Of a DNA stretch of 64,000 nucleotides, positions 24,751 through 36,430 are shown one piece after another. Made by a program: the position numbers and the translations under genes. The DNA is from Halichondria panicea. Lineage: Eukaryota; Porifera; Demospongiae; Suberitida; Halichondriidae. The stretch is taken from NCBI RefSeq assembly GCF_963675165.1, contig NC_087377.1:1141501-1205500 (forward strand). Reading direction: 5' to 3'. The notes under the pieces are model-generated. The model did not search any database, was not told where the DNA came from, and saw only the letters and a list, made by a program, of their open reading frames with translations. Positions within the stretch are counted from its first letter, which is position 1. Every line of letters starts with the position of its first letter.

Positions 24751-26469
24751 AGAAGGCTGAGGCTGAGGCCACCTGTGTAGAAGAGAGGAGGTGACAATGG
24801 AGCCATGCTACACAATGTTTCTCTTACCTGGTCACACTCCACATACTTGACACTGGGTAGCCCTCGCACTTTATCGCGAGCACTGTGTTTGGAAATGGGA
24901 AAAAGGAGTACAGCACTTAGTAAATATGACACAAGAAAGTGGAGGGGGGGGGGAGGGTTGGGAAGAAGATGTATACTCTTTAATCTTGCTATTATTTGTC
25001 ACATCTCATTCTATGTCCTCTAACTTAAACCACTTGCGTGACAATACATGACCACAATAGAGAGAATTCATACTTGTACCGTATTACTAGAATATTTTGC
25101 GAGCATCAAACATTTGCGAATTTTGCGAGGGTTGATCAATTTGCATCTGGCAAAACCTAAATTATTACTAGTAAATACACACGATCCTTGCCAGAACGCA
25201 ATCGTTAGATCGCAAAGGGTAAACTTTTCTGCTGATTTGGCTCATTCGCAAAGGTTTTTCATTAGCAAAATATTCTAGTAATACGGTATATAGTGGGAAA
25301 TTTTCGAGGGGTAACAAATTCGTTATTCGACAAAATGTTACCCCGAAAAAATGGAACGCATGCAATGCAGTGCATGTAATAAAGCTTATATCACCCACTA
25401 TATAATTATACGGAATACAGCCCAGGCCAGGACTTTCCCCAAATTAGATTAGCTCTGTACACTCATACAATTACAATTCTAGCTTAATTATATATAGCTA
25501 TTTAAATAGGGACACCCTGTTCTTTGCTGTACATGTGAGGGGAGGAGTGACTGTGTCAAAGAAAGAGGGAATGAGTGGGAAAATAAACATTCAATATCCC
25601 AAACGCTTACTCTGGATCCATGACAGCAGAGAAGGCTTTAAAGCTGAACTCTGCGCTGACACTATTCTTCCCCCCTACTGTGCGGAATATCTCTCTGACA
25701 GCTTCCATTGCCGCGGAAACTGCAATAAGTACATTGAAAATGAATTAACATTATACATTATACCTACTCCTCAATATAATTATAATTGAACGGACACCTT
25801 TTTGTGGAGCAATGTTTTGGCCATTATACAGTGGCGGGCACCTTGGTGAAAATCATTTGGGAAATTAAAAAAATAACATGGGAAAGCTAGGGATATGGTA
25901 TGACTTTTATTACACGCTTATTGCATTGACAACGTTACATACGCTTCACTTGTTTTCCAGACATTCCTTTGTTTATTGCCCCACCCACTGACACCACCAT
26001 CCTTTTAAATTTTAGGACCTAGACTTCATATCACATGTACAGTTGGCCTTTATTGTCTTAGCATTGTAAAACTTCGATTTAAGGTGACCCTTTAAACACT
26101 TGGGCATTTCGCCCATATTATAGTACCATGTACATTAAAACCTACTTTTGCAAACATAATTTAATATTTAAAAGTGTCGCCTTAAATCGAGGTTTTATGG
26201 TATACTAATTTTTTAACCTTGTTCGGCTGTGAGCTCATCTTTGAAAGCAACGATGTAACTGTCGCTTATCTTAGACGGGGAGTCATCTGCCAATAGTGGA
26301 GCTGTGTGTGTGTGGGTGTTTGTGTGTGTGTGGGCGTTTGTGTGTGTGTGTACGTGTGTGGGAGGTATGAGAATACTTGTAGGCTATGGCATAGGTATAC
26401 ATATCTATAGCTAGCTTGACATAATTATGCACACACGTATACGTACACGTACTTACCCAAGTTAGACAT
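24749..26469 (-). CDS. Small inhibitor I9 (subtilisin-propeptide-like) protein
   Basis: A 94-residue protein in five exons: 26469-26457, 26301-26218, 25719-25611, 24882-24828, 24772-24749 (285 nt, in frame throughout). Key segments are DSYIVAFKDEL, then an amphipathic helix region AAMEAVREIF, then FSFKAFSAVMDPDARDKVR and LPSVKYVECDQ. This is the order and spacing of the I9 domain, which folds as a subtilase propeptide. No protease domain follows and no signal peptide is present. It therefore resembles free-standing cytosolic I9 proteins such as yeast proteinase B inhibitor 2; inhibition of a subtilase is inferred. The short tail VASASAF ends in a TAA that overlaps an AATAAA signal (24745-24750). 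A CA microsatellite abuts the exon 2 acceptor. Confidence 0.82.
25077..25288. mobile_element. CCGTATTACTAG-family MITE in the I9 gene intron
   Basis: About 210 bp with perfect ends TACCGTATTACTAGAATATT and its reverse complement (AATATTCTAGTAATACGGTA). A paired TTTGCGA-type motif lies internally. Related copies occur at 48653-48862 (inverted orientation) and 63064-63259. No ORF. Confidence 0.75.
26064..26203. mobile_element. Short MITE with TAAAACTTCGATTTAAGG ends
   Basis: About 140 bp in intron 2 of the I9 gene region with inverted ends TAAAACTTCGATTTAAGGTG and CGCCTTAAATCGAGGTTTTA. The termini have the 'AAACCTCGATTTAAG' style of pogo-like elements; assignment is inferred. Confidence 0.6.
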
Positions 26470-27159
26470 GTTGTGCTGGCCGGCCAGATAATTCTTTATT
26501 AATTATGAGTCAGGTTTTCCCCTAGATCTAAAACAGGGGTGGGGCTTGTAATTGTCTGCATGGCAATGTCAGCATTCGAAAAAAAAACCGTTTGCTACTG
26601 CCTAATGAAAGACAGTAGGAGGCTGTTGCCTAATGCATACCTGTACACTGTTATATTATTATTATGTTGTCATAATAATAATATATAATTCCTGCAACTA
26701 TCCAATTTCTAACCCAGTTGCTCCCTACAAGGCTCTTAGTATATACCCCATAAATCTCACTTTTCTTATAAGTATACTAATACTCAGGTTTTTCACACAA
26801 TACCTTCATTACCTTCCCACATGCATCCTCCCACCCATAATTGTTTACCTCTTCTCTCATGCAGGTGAACTATAAAGATGGTGGTGGTCTCAACAAAATG
26901 CTCGGGCACAAGAAATAAAAAATTATCTACGTACATGTACATGATTGTTGCTCTCTTATAATTATATAATTATGACAAAACGAACTATAATAATTATTAT
27001 TAGCAAAGCAATGAATTGTTCGGAAAAAAACCCGTTTGCTACGGCCTAATGAAAGACAGTAGGACTGCTGCCTAATGAAAGGTAGTAGGGCTGCTACCTA
27101 GCAAAAAAAAACAAAAAAAAAACTACCACTGTAGCCGGGGCTGCTGTTGACTATCACAA

Positions 27160-27262
27160 TGAAAGACTACAGGAGGGCTGTGATCTAATGAAAGACTACA
27201 GGAGGGCTGTGATCTAATGAAAGACTACAGGAGGGCTGTGATCTAATGAAAGACTACAGGAG
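27160..27262. repeat. 29-bp tandem repeat, about 4 copies
   Basis: Units of the type ATGAAAGACTACAGGAGGG followed by CTGTGATCTA repeat head to tail. Related AATGAAAGACAGTAGGA units occur singly at 26600 and 27050, so the array probably grew from a dispersed repeat. Confidence 0.75.
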
Positions 27263-27417
27263 ACCGACCTGTTGACTATCACAATGAAAGACTACAGGAA
27301 AGTGAGATACGGCAGGTTTCCCGGCCACCCACCTACAGCTCCGGAGCCCCGGTTTATAACCCACACGCTACATGGGTGAACTGCAACAAGTCAATAACAT
27401 AGGAGGAAGGGAATCTT

Positions 27418-28287
27418 TTATGTTTTAATGTAACAAATAATGCCTTGTTGTCCCTGTGGCGCAATTGGTCCTGGTGGACCTTGTAGGCCCTGTGCCCCTG
27501 GCAAACTTTGCGCCCCTTGTAGGCCCTGTGCCCCTGGCAGACCCTGCACCCCAGGTGGACCTGCCGGACCTATTGCACCTGCAGCTGGAGGAATGGGAGG
27601 AATTATTGGGAATACCCTATTACGGTTCCACCGGCAGAAACCCATGTCCCGGAGCTGCCATGCCAGGAACTTGACGTTTAAGGGATTGGCGCGGAGGGAG
27701 CCTGCAGAAATAAAATGGGGCATTAAGCAACCTTGAACGTGCATATTTTCCACTAATGACGAAAATCTTTTTGTGATAAAATCCAAACACAACGAAAATG
27801 AATCTGTAATAATTGGAATTTAACAAAAAAAAAAAATTAATCATCCGATTTACTGATCCTACATAATTATAATTATTATGTCCTATACCTTTGCACAGTA
27901 CTGTATAGCGAGAAAATGGGTGCACATTTTTGTTATTTGGCTCAAGTTTCTTCAGCAGAAAACTTTGTGCAATGCCATGCAGGAAACCACATCCACCATT
28001 AGCTTTGCATGTGAAATGCCAGTGTGTGGGAGTTTATCACAGTTTTAATATTTGCATTAATTGTTTTGCCCTCGAAAAACGAAAAATATTTGCACACAAA
28101 AACTTCCCGCTATACGGTATAAATTATTACATTACATTATATTTATTAGGCTTTTTTAATACAATTAACATGATGCTAGCTTACGGTGGTCGTTCTGGAT
28201 ATGTTTCATGTATCGCGAGGCCTCTGCAGCACAATGATTCTTATTATTCCAGACTGGGACATTCTCCCCCTTGTAAGAGAACGGCAT
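27418..28287 (-). CDS. Short collagen-like protein b (128 aa model)
   Basis: Two exons, 28287-28185 and 27701-27418, joined phase 1 to give 128 residues. The N-terminal part starts [13 protein letters not shown] and contains no signal peptide as modelled. An acceptor-like CAG sits immediately before this ATG, so an extra upstream exon is possible. A conserved block [12 protein letters not shown] / [16 protein letters not shown] follows, then about 16 Gly-X-Y-like triplets ([18 protein letters not shown] and onward) with one break, ending GIICYIKT. The triple-helix length is far below that of fibrillar collagens. Its neighbour upstream has the same block and a shorter collagen stub, so the two are tandem paralogues. 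An extracellular-matrix role is only suggested by the Gly-X-Y repeat. Confidence 0.6.
27899..28121. mobile_element. CCGTATA-family element in the collagen b intron
   Basis: Bounded by TACTGTATAGCGAGAAAA and TTCCCGCTATACGGTAT. Internal sequence (ATGCCA/ GGAAACCACA / GGGAGTTTATC motifs) matches the element at 59553-59755 in the opposite orientation, defining one subfamily. Confidence 0.65.
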
Positions 28288-28684
28288 CTGTGTATAGGAA
28301 GAAATTATAATTATGTCAGCTACGAAACAACTTAATTATGACTATAGTCTTGTTTTTTCACTTTAGAAAAAAATATGATTAGTGAAATTTGCTTTATTAG
28401 CAAGCGAGAGTAACAAATTTAATAATTATATCGTAAGATATCGTGACAGCTATTAATACCATAACAAAAATTACTTCCTATTTCCTGTCCTAATTTTGGC
28501 AGGTACATTGTAACGTGTTAGTGTAGAGATTGGCAAACACTGAAGCGCAGTTAAAAACTGAATATTGATTTGTATTTTTATTGAGCTTACATAACAAATA
28601 ATGCGCTACACGTGAAAGTTTATGTTCATATCTTCCATCACTCAAGAGGAATTGAAGGAAATGATCGTCTTTATGTTCAGGATA

Positions 28685-29502
28685 TTATACAGTGCTTGGG
28701 CCTTGTTGTCCCTGTGCCCCTGGTGGACCTATTGTACCTAGAAGAATGGGACCAATGGGAGGAATAATAGGGAATACTCGATTCCTATTCCACCGACAGA
28801 AACTTAAGTCCCGCAGTTGCCAGGCCAGGAACTTGACATTGAGTGGATTAGGGCGAAGGCTGCCTGCATGAGTTGAACACTTCACTATATAGCAATGTCA
28901 TATTTACTCAATCTTCAAGAGTGTATCCATCGAAATTCGAACCTTTGAGCATAGCTTTGAAGGTAGTACAAGCATTATAATTTTGGTAATCTTCACAAGA
29001 GCTTTGTAAGTTGCAGCCTCTGAGTTACTTGCCTGCATAAATTCTTCCACCCTGTGGACGCGACTCTTTTAAACTGTCTAGAGGAGATTGCCTGTAGCTG
29101 AAGCGTATAATTATAACGATGTCATGCATGACAGAGCCATATAGTTCTCTGCCACAGGGACAAGCACTCAGCTATCTGTGCTGTTTAAAAACTGACTTGT
29201 TCAGCAGGAGTGAGTCCCCGTGAACATTTCCAGGTTGTCGAAATGAGCGGCCAAGTACAAACTCTTTTGTGACACGAGTACCGTGATAATATATTATTAA
29301 TTTTATAATTGTACTGTCAGAAATGTGTTGAGCTGCATGGTTGCATATAGCACAGCAGGCAGTAATATAAACGGACCAATCACATGCTCACATCATTGTA
29401 TGTATATGCATGCTCACTTCATTCAATATTTCTTCAAGCTCTCAGATCATGTGGATGAAGTAAAAAGACTACTTACCTTGTTGAGATGGGTAGTGAATTC
29501 AT
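28685..29502 (-). CDS. Short collagen-like protein a (87 aa model)
   Basis: Three exons, 29502-29477, 29091-29033 and 28863-28685, total 264 nt in one frame. The protein starts MNSLPISTRQSPLDSLKES, continues with the block [14 protein letters not shown] / [11 protein letters not shown] shared with the next gene, and ends with only three or four Gly-X-Y-like triplets (GPPGAQGQQGP). The middle exon ends with the strong GC donor GCAG|GCAAGT, and the phase across it is correct. The start is the first ATG of the reconstructed frame; transcript evidence would be needed. The shared 30-residue block with its single Cys and WNRNR motif is not a family I recognise. Confidence 0.5.
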
Positions 29503-30123
29503 TATTATCCTATAATTATTTTTCTATTATAATTTTGTTCTTTTCTATGACATTGTGGCATGCTCTTATATGACGTACATGCAAGTGTTGTATACCTCAA
29601 CGTCCCCCTCTTCGTCTAATAACGCTATATGTGACACACTTTTTTCTTCTTCAAGTCTATAAGCTTTTCGTTGTGAACTTAAGATTACCTGGGATCCCTG
29701 TTGCAAGTAGCATTGAGGAGGACATAACAGTGCCTCGATAGTTCCAGTTCTTGTCATGAATTGTAGGACACTCACCACGGCACAATCTTGCGAGTTAGTG
29801 CTCCTTTCCTGGTTTGAATATTTGTACCACATGTCTTGTGGAAAAATTAAGGTGCTCGTTCACATGCGCTTCTTGCTCTATTACAGCAGCTTCTAATTAT
29901 CTTGGAACAGTCTCATCGTTTGCACCTGTTATTAATAGAACATATTTTCATATAAAGAATAACATGAACACGTTATGATGAGCAATAAGTTTGGTAATAA
30001 GACGACTGTTATATCTGCTCTCTCAATTGTTCATTGGTCAGTCTTCTTCCTTGAAGTGTGACCCTGTATACAAAACACATAAAGCAAGTTCATAGTAAGT
30101 TTCACGCTTATCCATGACAGATA

Positions 30124-30775
30124 TTATAATATCCAAGTTCGAAAAGATTGATCCTTGAGATCAGCCCGGTCTTTCCAGGAGAACTCCGTCTGTATGGAAT
30201 AAAATACAAGCTGCATCATAGCGACATTATTTTGTCCGCATGCACATGACATAAATAATAGACTTAGACTGCATGCTAAGTTTAATTTCGCTACTTACGA
30301 TTACGGGAGCTCCGATTGCAATATTAGCTAGCAGGCTAGAGCTCACCCTCGAGGAAGTGCGGCCTGGGATTGAGGCTAGCTAGAGCTATGCTGATAGCAA
30401 TGCAAGTAGTTTCATAACTTAATAATAATAGTTTTTTGTGCAGCGTTCTTCAATTCTTGAAAAGAAGTGGAAGTACCGAGGCGTTGGTATGTCCTAGATA
30501 TTATTTACAGCCCAGCGTAACTATATAGCTAGCTAGCTGCATAAGTATAATATTATTATAGTACAAGTCAGTAACACTTACGAGATTCTTGTGTTTGAGT
30601 CCTTTCTGGGTGGAGGGCAGCAGAAGTGATGCCTCAGTGGAGATGCACGTCTCACGTCTTGGAGTAAAATAATGGCTGCAAAATTGAACAGGATGAAAGT
30701 CCTTAACACACAGTTTTAAAAATATCAACCATATTAATTTTACTTCCTCCTCTTGCTTGACCCAGGATCTTTCAT
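30124..30775 (-). CDS. Candidate 63-aa basic protein, three exons, family unknown
   Basis: Exons 30775-30744, 30675-30582 and 30189-30124 join with matching phases (2, then 0) to 192 nt. Segments: MKDPGSSKRRNHYFTPRRE, then CISTEASLLLPSTQKGLKH, then TEFSWKDRADLKDQSF, stop. All introns have good GTAAG-type donors and AG acceptors. No signal peptide or membrane segment. The style (short, basic, Tyr/Phe-Pro-Arg motifs) recalls small ciliary microtubule-associated proteins, but I do not recognise it. A 14-base stretch encoding ISTEAS recurs at 50780-50800. Confidence 0.4.
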
Positions 30776-32084
30776 AACATAAACCTATAAAAATTATATC
30801 CTGATAGCTATTACCTTATTAAATATTTTCATTGACCTGACCTGTACTCGGTGTGGACGGCCACACTGTGGTCATCGTCATGATCCACTCCTGTCCACTG
30901 CAGCAGTAGTATACGTTAGGGCTGAAATGCTTCTACACTGACACTTTGCTTAACCTGTATAATTATTGTTATGTACACCTATAGTATACCCATGCATAGC
31001 TAGGCCTATATATAATAGTGTGATTGTTGTCATCTCAACTGAGCAATATCTTCTTGATTTTTCATAATGGCGATGAATGGGAATGGGATCAATTTTGCAC
31101 AAAAATTAATAATGAGTATATAATTATAAATTCAGCGATGGGATAAATAGACATTTTTTTTCAAGATAGCGTTTTCTGACAAGTTATTTCGACGTTCTTC
31201 TTTTTACTTTTCAACACACGATGACTTCTCACAATATTTTTTTGAAGATGTTTTTCGAGAGAAGGTCGGTAACTGTGCACTGTCATTAAAGGAAAGGCTC
31301 GGTTGTATCTCAGAGGAAGGATAGACGATATGCCCCGGTGAAAAAAGTCAAGACATTACCCAGTGTTGTCACTCCATTATCACCTGCAAAGTGATGTAGC
31401 TATTCTGAAATAATAAACAACACGAAAATTAGGCGAGAGAATCGACACATCAACTGCCCACGCAGCACCGCCTGCAGTTATCTACAACGTGACGTGAAGC
31501 TATCAATACAAAAATTCATGTATTTGCATGCCAAAGAGAGTCGATCATGATCGCTGTTTGAAGAATGTCAAAAATGTAACATGCATAGCACTAATAGCTA
31601 TTACTAACAGTTCTGTGTGAGCCTGTTACTTTTATAAACACTAACTATTTATTTTTAGTGAATTTGTAATTAACGCTAAATTAAGACCGCGCTAATTTTC
31701 CTTGTATTAATTATCTGCTTGGAGTGAACTATGCCATTGTACTCTTGATCACAATTATTGCAAAAAGCATTTTAAAATATTTCTTTCTTCTCTTTTTTCA
31801 ATAATATATTATTGAGTATCTGTTATCCTCCTTGATCTCGTAGCATGTGTAATCTGAACGTGATCCTGGTGTCACGGATGCTGCCACTTTGGAACTTGGA
31901 GTGGTAGCCCTTTTTCATCTAATATCTGACTCTGAACGTTTAAAACTATTTGCTACAAATCTGCCACCTAAAACTGTGTTTACTGGTCCGTCGTATGTAA
32001 GGTGGTTTGCTCTGTCGAGGTTGTCAGCTAGTTCCCTGTGTCCAAGCTCACGAAGGAACGTGGTGGACAACTACTGCCGTCTCC

Positions 32085-32330
32085 ACCTCCTGGTTGGTGT
32101 CTGGTGTATCATATTCACCTGGTCCGTCTCTCTCTCCTGGTTGGTGTCTGGTGTATTGTTCACCTGGTCCGTCTCTCCCTCCTGGTTGGTGTCTGGTGTA
32201 TCATTCACCTGGTCCGTCTCTCTCTCCTGGTTGGTGTCTGGTGTATCGTTCACCTGGTCCGTCTCCCCCTCCTGGTTGGTGTCCGGTGTATCGTTCACCT
32301 GGTCCGTCTCCCCCTCCTGGTTGTTTATTC
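32085..32330. repeat. 45-bp minisatellite, about 5.5 copies, open on both strands
   Basis: The 45-bp unit keeps frames open in several directions. On the minus strand it encodes NDTPDTNQEGETDQV repeats preceded by a Lys-rich lead-in (KKPAKLSVKQ) after an AG, which is the most protein-like reading. The unit near 32105 has a two-base indel that shifts the frame. I cannot connect it to other exons, so no gene is called. Confidence 0.7.
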
Positions 32331-33028
32331 TCTGTTTAACGCTTAGCTTGGCTGGCTTTTTTATCTATTATGGTCAAGCTTGTCCATAAATAATCGTTAA
32401 AACACTTTCATGACCGCCACCTGCATGGCCTCTGAAATGAGTTAGTTATTAGCAACCTCTTCTTGGTAACCGACTCCGATCCCAACGTAACTTTTCCTGC
32501 CAAGTGGAGACTTTCCATGCCACTTTTACATGCAACAAGTGCATGCATGTGCAAAATGATGTTACGTAGCAAATTTTTATGTTACATGGCAAATTTTATA
32601 AGGCTCTATAATATACTCAATAACGAGCCCAATAACGAGACACAGTATAAATGGTGCTATAATATTTAACAGGCCTACATGCACGACAGAATTTTTCATG
32701 CATGCATGGTCGATAATTTCCCACTCTCTGTGATTCTGCCTGAATGCAGCAAACTTAATGCATCATGATAATTATCATGATTGTGTGTATATTAGTATAA
32801 TTATAACTTTATGTTAGAGAGTTATGAGCACTGAAACTGGGTGTTCTCCGTATAACGCCTTGTGGAGTACTTACATGCCAATATGATCAGACTCTTATTT
32901 TTGGAATACAAATTACATTCACCTACTATGACGGTCGACGTGTATAGCAACGGCAATTGAGATAAGGCCGATAGCCACACAGACATTATTCATTTCGTTG
33001 CATTTCATCTGTCAACAAACCGGACCAA

Positions 33029-33142
33029 ATGAACTTCATTATAATGGACAGAAGCAAGAGATCGCGTTCCAGGGACAGAAGCAAGAGATCATATTCTAGA
33101 GACAGGGACAGAAGCAAGAGATCGCGTTCCAGAGACAGATAA
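33029..33142 (+). CDS. 37-aa Arg/Ser-rich ORF, possible SR-protein tail exon or remnant
   Basis: ATG to TAA encoding three RDRSKRSRS-like units, the composition of an RS domain from splicing factors. No RNA-recognition domain is visible nearby, and no splice-linked exon was found. It may be a terminal exon or a retrocopy fragment. Confidence 0.3.
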   Translation: MNFIIMDRSKRSRSRDRSKRSYSRDRDRSKRSRSRDR

Positions 33143-33424
33143 ATATTCAGGATAAATATTGTGGAAGTAAGTGTTCATAATTACTATGGTGACCAAATGT
33201 CTCCTGTCTTATTGTTGTAAAAGAACAAAGTCCTAGCCTAACCAGGAGGGCTGCACATACTAGCCATGGGCTGTGACCAAATGTCTCCTGCCTTATTGTT
33301 GACAAAGTTCTAGCCTAGCCAGGAGGGTCACCAATTAATAACTCATTAACTTGATAATCAATGTACATGCACACTAAAAGCTAACTATAGTCCAATTACT
33401 TCCTAATCTGTCTTAGTATTGTCT

Positions 33425-33835
33425 TTACTTTGTCTTGTATTTGTTAGAAACTTCTTTCTGTGAACACTCCTTCTTTTTGATGATCTTTGAGGAAAGCACA
33501 GGCTCTGTCTGCGCTGGATGCTTTGGACAAATCTTATGGCTTGAAGTATAGTCTTTAATGAGTTCAGCTTCGGTATCTGTAAACTTTCTTCTTTTTGTGT
33601 GAGGTTGTTCTGTCTCAGTTCGTTGTTTGTTTAGGGAAGAATAAACAGACACAGCCTGCTCAGTTGTTGCCAGGTGTTGGTAGTTGGCCCTGGCAACATC
33701 TATGGAGTGGGTCATGAACTTGGCCACCTGCCGTTCTTCGACATCTGTACCACCTTCTTTGCCCACTTTCGTGGCAATTGCCATGCGATTAAACTCATCC
33801 TTAGTCTTTGCAGTCTTTAGCTCACTCACAGTCAT
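33425..33835 (-). pseudogene. Mobile-element-like C-terminal fragment (136 aa)
   Basis: Open frame containing VAKFMTHSIDVARANY, resembling the GH-x(n)-H...Y end of proteins encoded by tyrosine-recombinase-like or zinc-finger transposon genes in animal genomes, then a Lys/Arg-rich segment KRRKFTDTEAELIKDY. No catalytic upstream part is visible within a few kb. I read it as a decayed or domesticated fragment; the family assignment is tentative. Confidence 0.35.
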
Positions 33836-34485
33836 GTTTACCTACAGCTGTAGCACATTAGGAACTTAATTTTTTGTTTTATAATAATTTTACATAATGC
33901 AAAGATGCTAACAAAATGTGTGCCTTGTATATACAGTTTCTATAGTGAAGAATCTATGTATAGCTTTCAATGTCTGTAACTGACTTCAGCACCTGAAGTT
34001 TTTTGACGTTATACTCTTCGCAATGTGGACGATGAAGTACAATTCGCATTCAGTGTGCAAATAATTATAATCTAACAATCTGTTCACTTTGAAAAGTTGT
34101 TGCAATGGCACCAACTAGGCCATTAGCTGTTAATTCTCCTCAATTAAAGTGACAATGAAAGCAAAGGTTGCAGAATTAGTATGACATGACAGAACATCAA
34201 AGAATCGAGGGGTATTACTTTTCTTGATTGTTCAGGGAGTGGTTCTAGAATAGAGGTGAAATCAAGTGCGAGAAAACGTACTCTACAGCCTCGTGCATTA
34301 CTTGTAAAAGGATATTAATTGCATGCATGGCATAATTATGCGCATGCGCTTGAAATCAATGTTTAGCGTTTGTTTACCTAACGATCTTCATCCAGATGAG
34401 TTTGAGGCTGTTTCTATAGCTTTTCTGTACTGAACGATCTTCACCTTGAAGAAAGTTTGAATTGTCAAGAACTGGACACGTGCAA

Positions 34486-34659
34486 TCACGACGACGGTGC
34501 TGGTGCGAGACTATCGAGCAACGGCCTTGCAGGGGTATGGGTTCTATTGTACGGCCTGTTTCTTCTGCTGGCCCTGGTCCTCTGTCTTGACACGTATGGC
34601 TCATGGCCATAGAAAGGTGGGGGAGCGCCGAATGGAGGAGGGGGGAATGGAGGATACAT
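34486..34659 (-). CDS. Possible Pro-rich small ORF
   Basis: MYPPFPPPPFGAPPPFYGHE followed by an Arg-rich stretch (SRQRTRASRRNRPYNR) and a short tail, stop. Low-complexity composition could be a real exon of a larger gene or chance. No supporting splice links found. Confidence 0.2.
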   Translation of the reverse strand: MYPPFPPPPFGAPPPFYGHEPYVSRQRTRASRRNRPYNRTHTPARPLLDSLAPAPSS

Positions 34660-35994
34660 TATTGGATGATTATGGACTGAAAAGCTGACACTTGTGTATT
34701 GGGGCCACACCATAATTATACTTGACCTGGCCATCTATTTTTTGTGTAATACATTGTATCACTGTGAGAAATCACACTCTGAACATAATTTATGAATAAT
34801 TATAATTTTGTGTAATACTTTGGCGTTCAACAATCTAATTATTACGCTTTCAAGTGATGTCATCAGCACTAATGTGTTATTACAAAATTGCTGTAGACTG
34901 GGTAGTGTGACCTTGTTGGCCATAGTATACATGCATATGATGCATGGCATTTCAAATAATGACGGTCGCTCGCTGCATAATAATTCTGCAAAGATACACT
35001 GTATAATAGTGTCTGCCTACCTCCTAATGAACTCAAGCCATCCTTAACGACGAGCCCAGATCGAGCATGGAGACCTTGCCTTTGCTCACCTCCTAGTGCA
35101 GTTAACCCATCGGTTAAACCTTCCTTAATAGGGACGAATAGATTCCTGGGGGTGAGGAAATATCTTTCATTCATTGCAAAAACAACAATTATGACAAGGT
35201 TGCCCGCAATCACGTGATCGAGAGCTGGCCCTCGAGCAAGTGGTCATTAATAATTAACTCAGGGTATAGACATTAATTATCATTATACAGTTTTTGGCAG
35301 GTGCTTCTTCTTTATATGACCTGCTAGTCTCTTTAAAAGTCCATATTTCATGAACCTATTCCTACCTCCCCCCCCCCCCCCAGGGGCGTAGGCAGTGGAG
35401 GTGCTTTGGGTGCTTGAGCACCCCCCCTGCCTGACTCTATAATTATGTATATTAATATATACATTGCTTATAATTATAGCAATGTGCATGCTTACTGTAT
35501 ATGCAGTTTGTCATAAAACTGGCCATTTTCAATGCAATATGTACTTGTGTGTGTGTAGGATCGTCACTGGAGGAGCGTGCTAGCAGAAACCAAACGTTCA
35601 GAATTGAACAACGGTCGTCCATTGTTCTGACTGGAGATGATACTGTAACAAATTGTGAGAAGCTGAGAAGTGCCAGCAAAGATTGGTTCAACTTGGGACT
35701 GGCTCTTGGAATGAAGTTTTACGAGTTGGAAAATATTTGAGATCGAAGCACAGATAATGTGTGCCACCTAACAATGATAGTATCCAAGCGTCTTGAAGTC
35801 ACTGATCCACCCATGACATGGCCTTACATATGTGAATGTCTAACGAGGCCTACTGTTGAGCGTAACGATGTAGCCGAGGAAATTGAAGATAAGTATGTGA
35901 GGACAGCAACTGCAGTTGCTCATATAGTGCCACCAATTGATCATGAGAACCTGACAAGGTACGTGTGTTTGTAATCTGATTGTAGTCTAATCTT

Positions 35995-36430
35995 GTGTCA
36001 TTTTTAAGCTGCGGCCATTTCCCAAAATACAGCCACCTCGCTATTCCGGCCAAGCTGCATGGTCCCAAGGGTGACCGGATTAATGAGAGTCTACTGTATA
36101 ATTATGCCTCGAGGCGTAGCCGCACGAGGAGGGATACGGTAAAGCTGACTGTGTGTGTGTGTGTGTGTCTGTGTGTCTGTGTGTCTGTTCCAGCTGTAAC
36201 TGCTCAACGGTTGCAATGCGACGAAAACTAACAGCTTCTATAGGCTTCTAGCCACGTTCTCTTGGATTTTGATTCGTGGATTTGCAAACTAAAGCTTCTT
36301 TCTCGAGTTATGGCTAGTTTGACTCACATTGAAGGCTGTTGCAGTCTCTTCAGAATCTTTCATAGCATCATCTGTCCGCACAAACTTTCTATTCAACATA
36401 TGAGTTAGCCTTGCACTAAAGCGCTAGCTT
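35995..36430. mobile_element. Composite dispersed repeat, also at 51000-51330 and 22380-22560
   Basis: Begins with GCTATTCCGGCCAAGCTGCA and GACCGGATTAATGAGA, present in inverted orientation at 23530-23580. It continues with GCCTCGAGGCGTAGCC, a (GT)n tract, a GATTCGTGGATTTGCAAA / CTCGAGTTATGGCT core and GCACTAAAGCGCTAGC. The core recurs inverted at about 51000-51330 and in part at 22380-22560. No ORF. Confidence 0.6.

Noticed and set aside
27440-27736. Plus-strand Pro/Cys-rich frames
   Set aside because: Antisense shadow of the Gly-X-Y collagen exon of the minus-strand gene.
29566-29832. 88-codon minus-strand frame (YLQQGSQVILSSQRKAYRLE region)
   Set aside because: Looks protein-like and has a GTATAC donor, but no phase-compatible partner exon could be found; left unannotated.
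31889-32389. 166-codon plus-strand frame
   Set aside because: Mostly the 45-bp minisatellite read in an arbitrary frame; the unique 5' part has no recognisable domain or linked exons.
34869-35213. 114-codon minus-strand frame with MNERYFLTPRNLFVPIKEG
   Set aside because: No recognisable domain or splice links; composition compatible with repeat-derived chance ORF.
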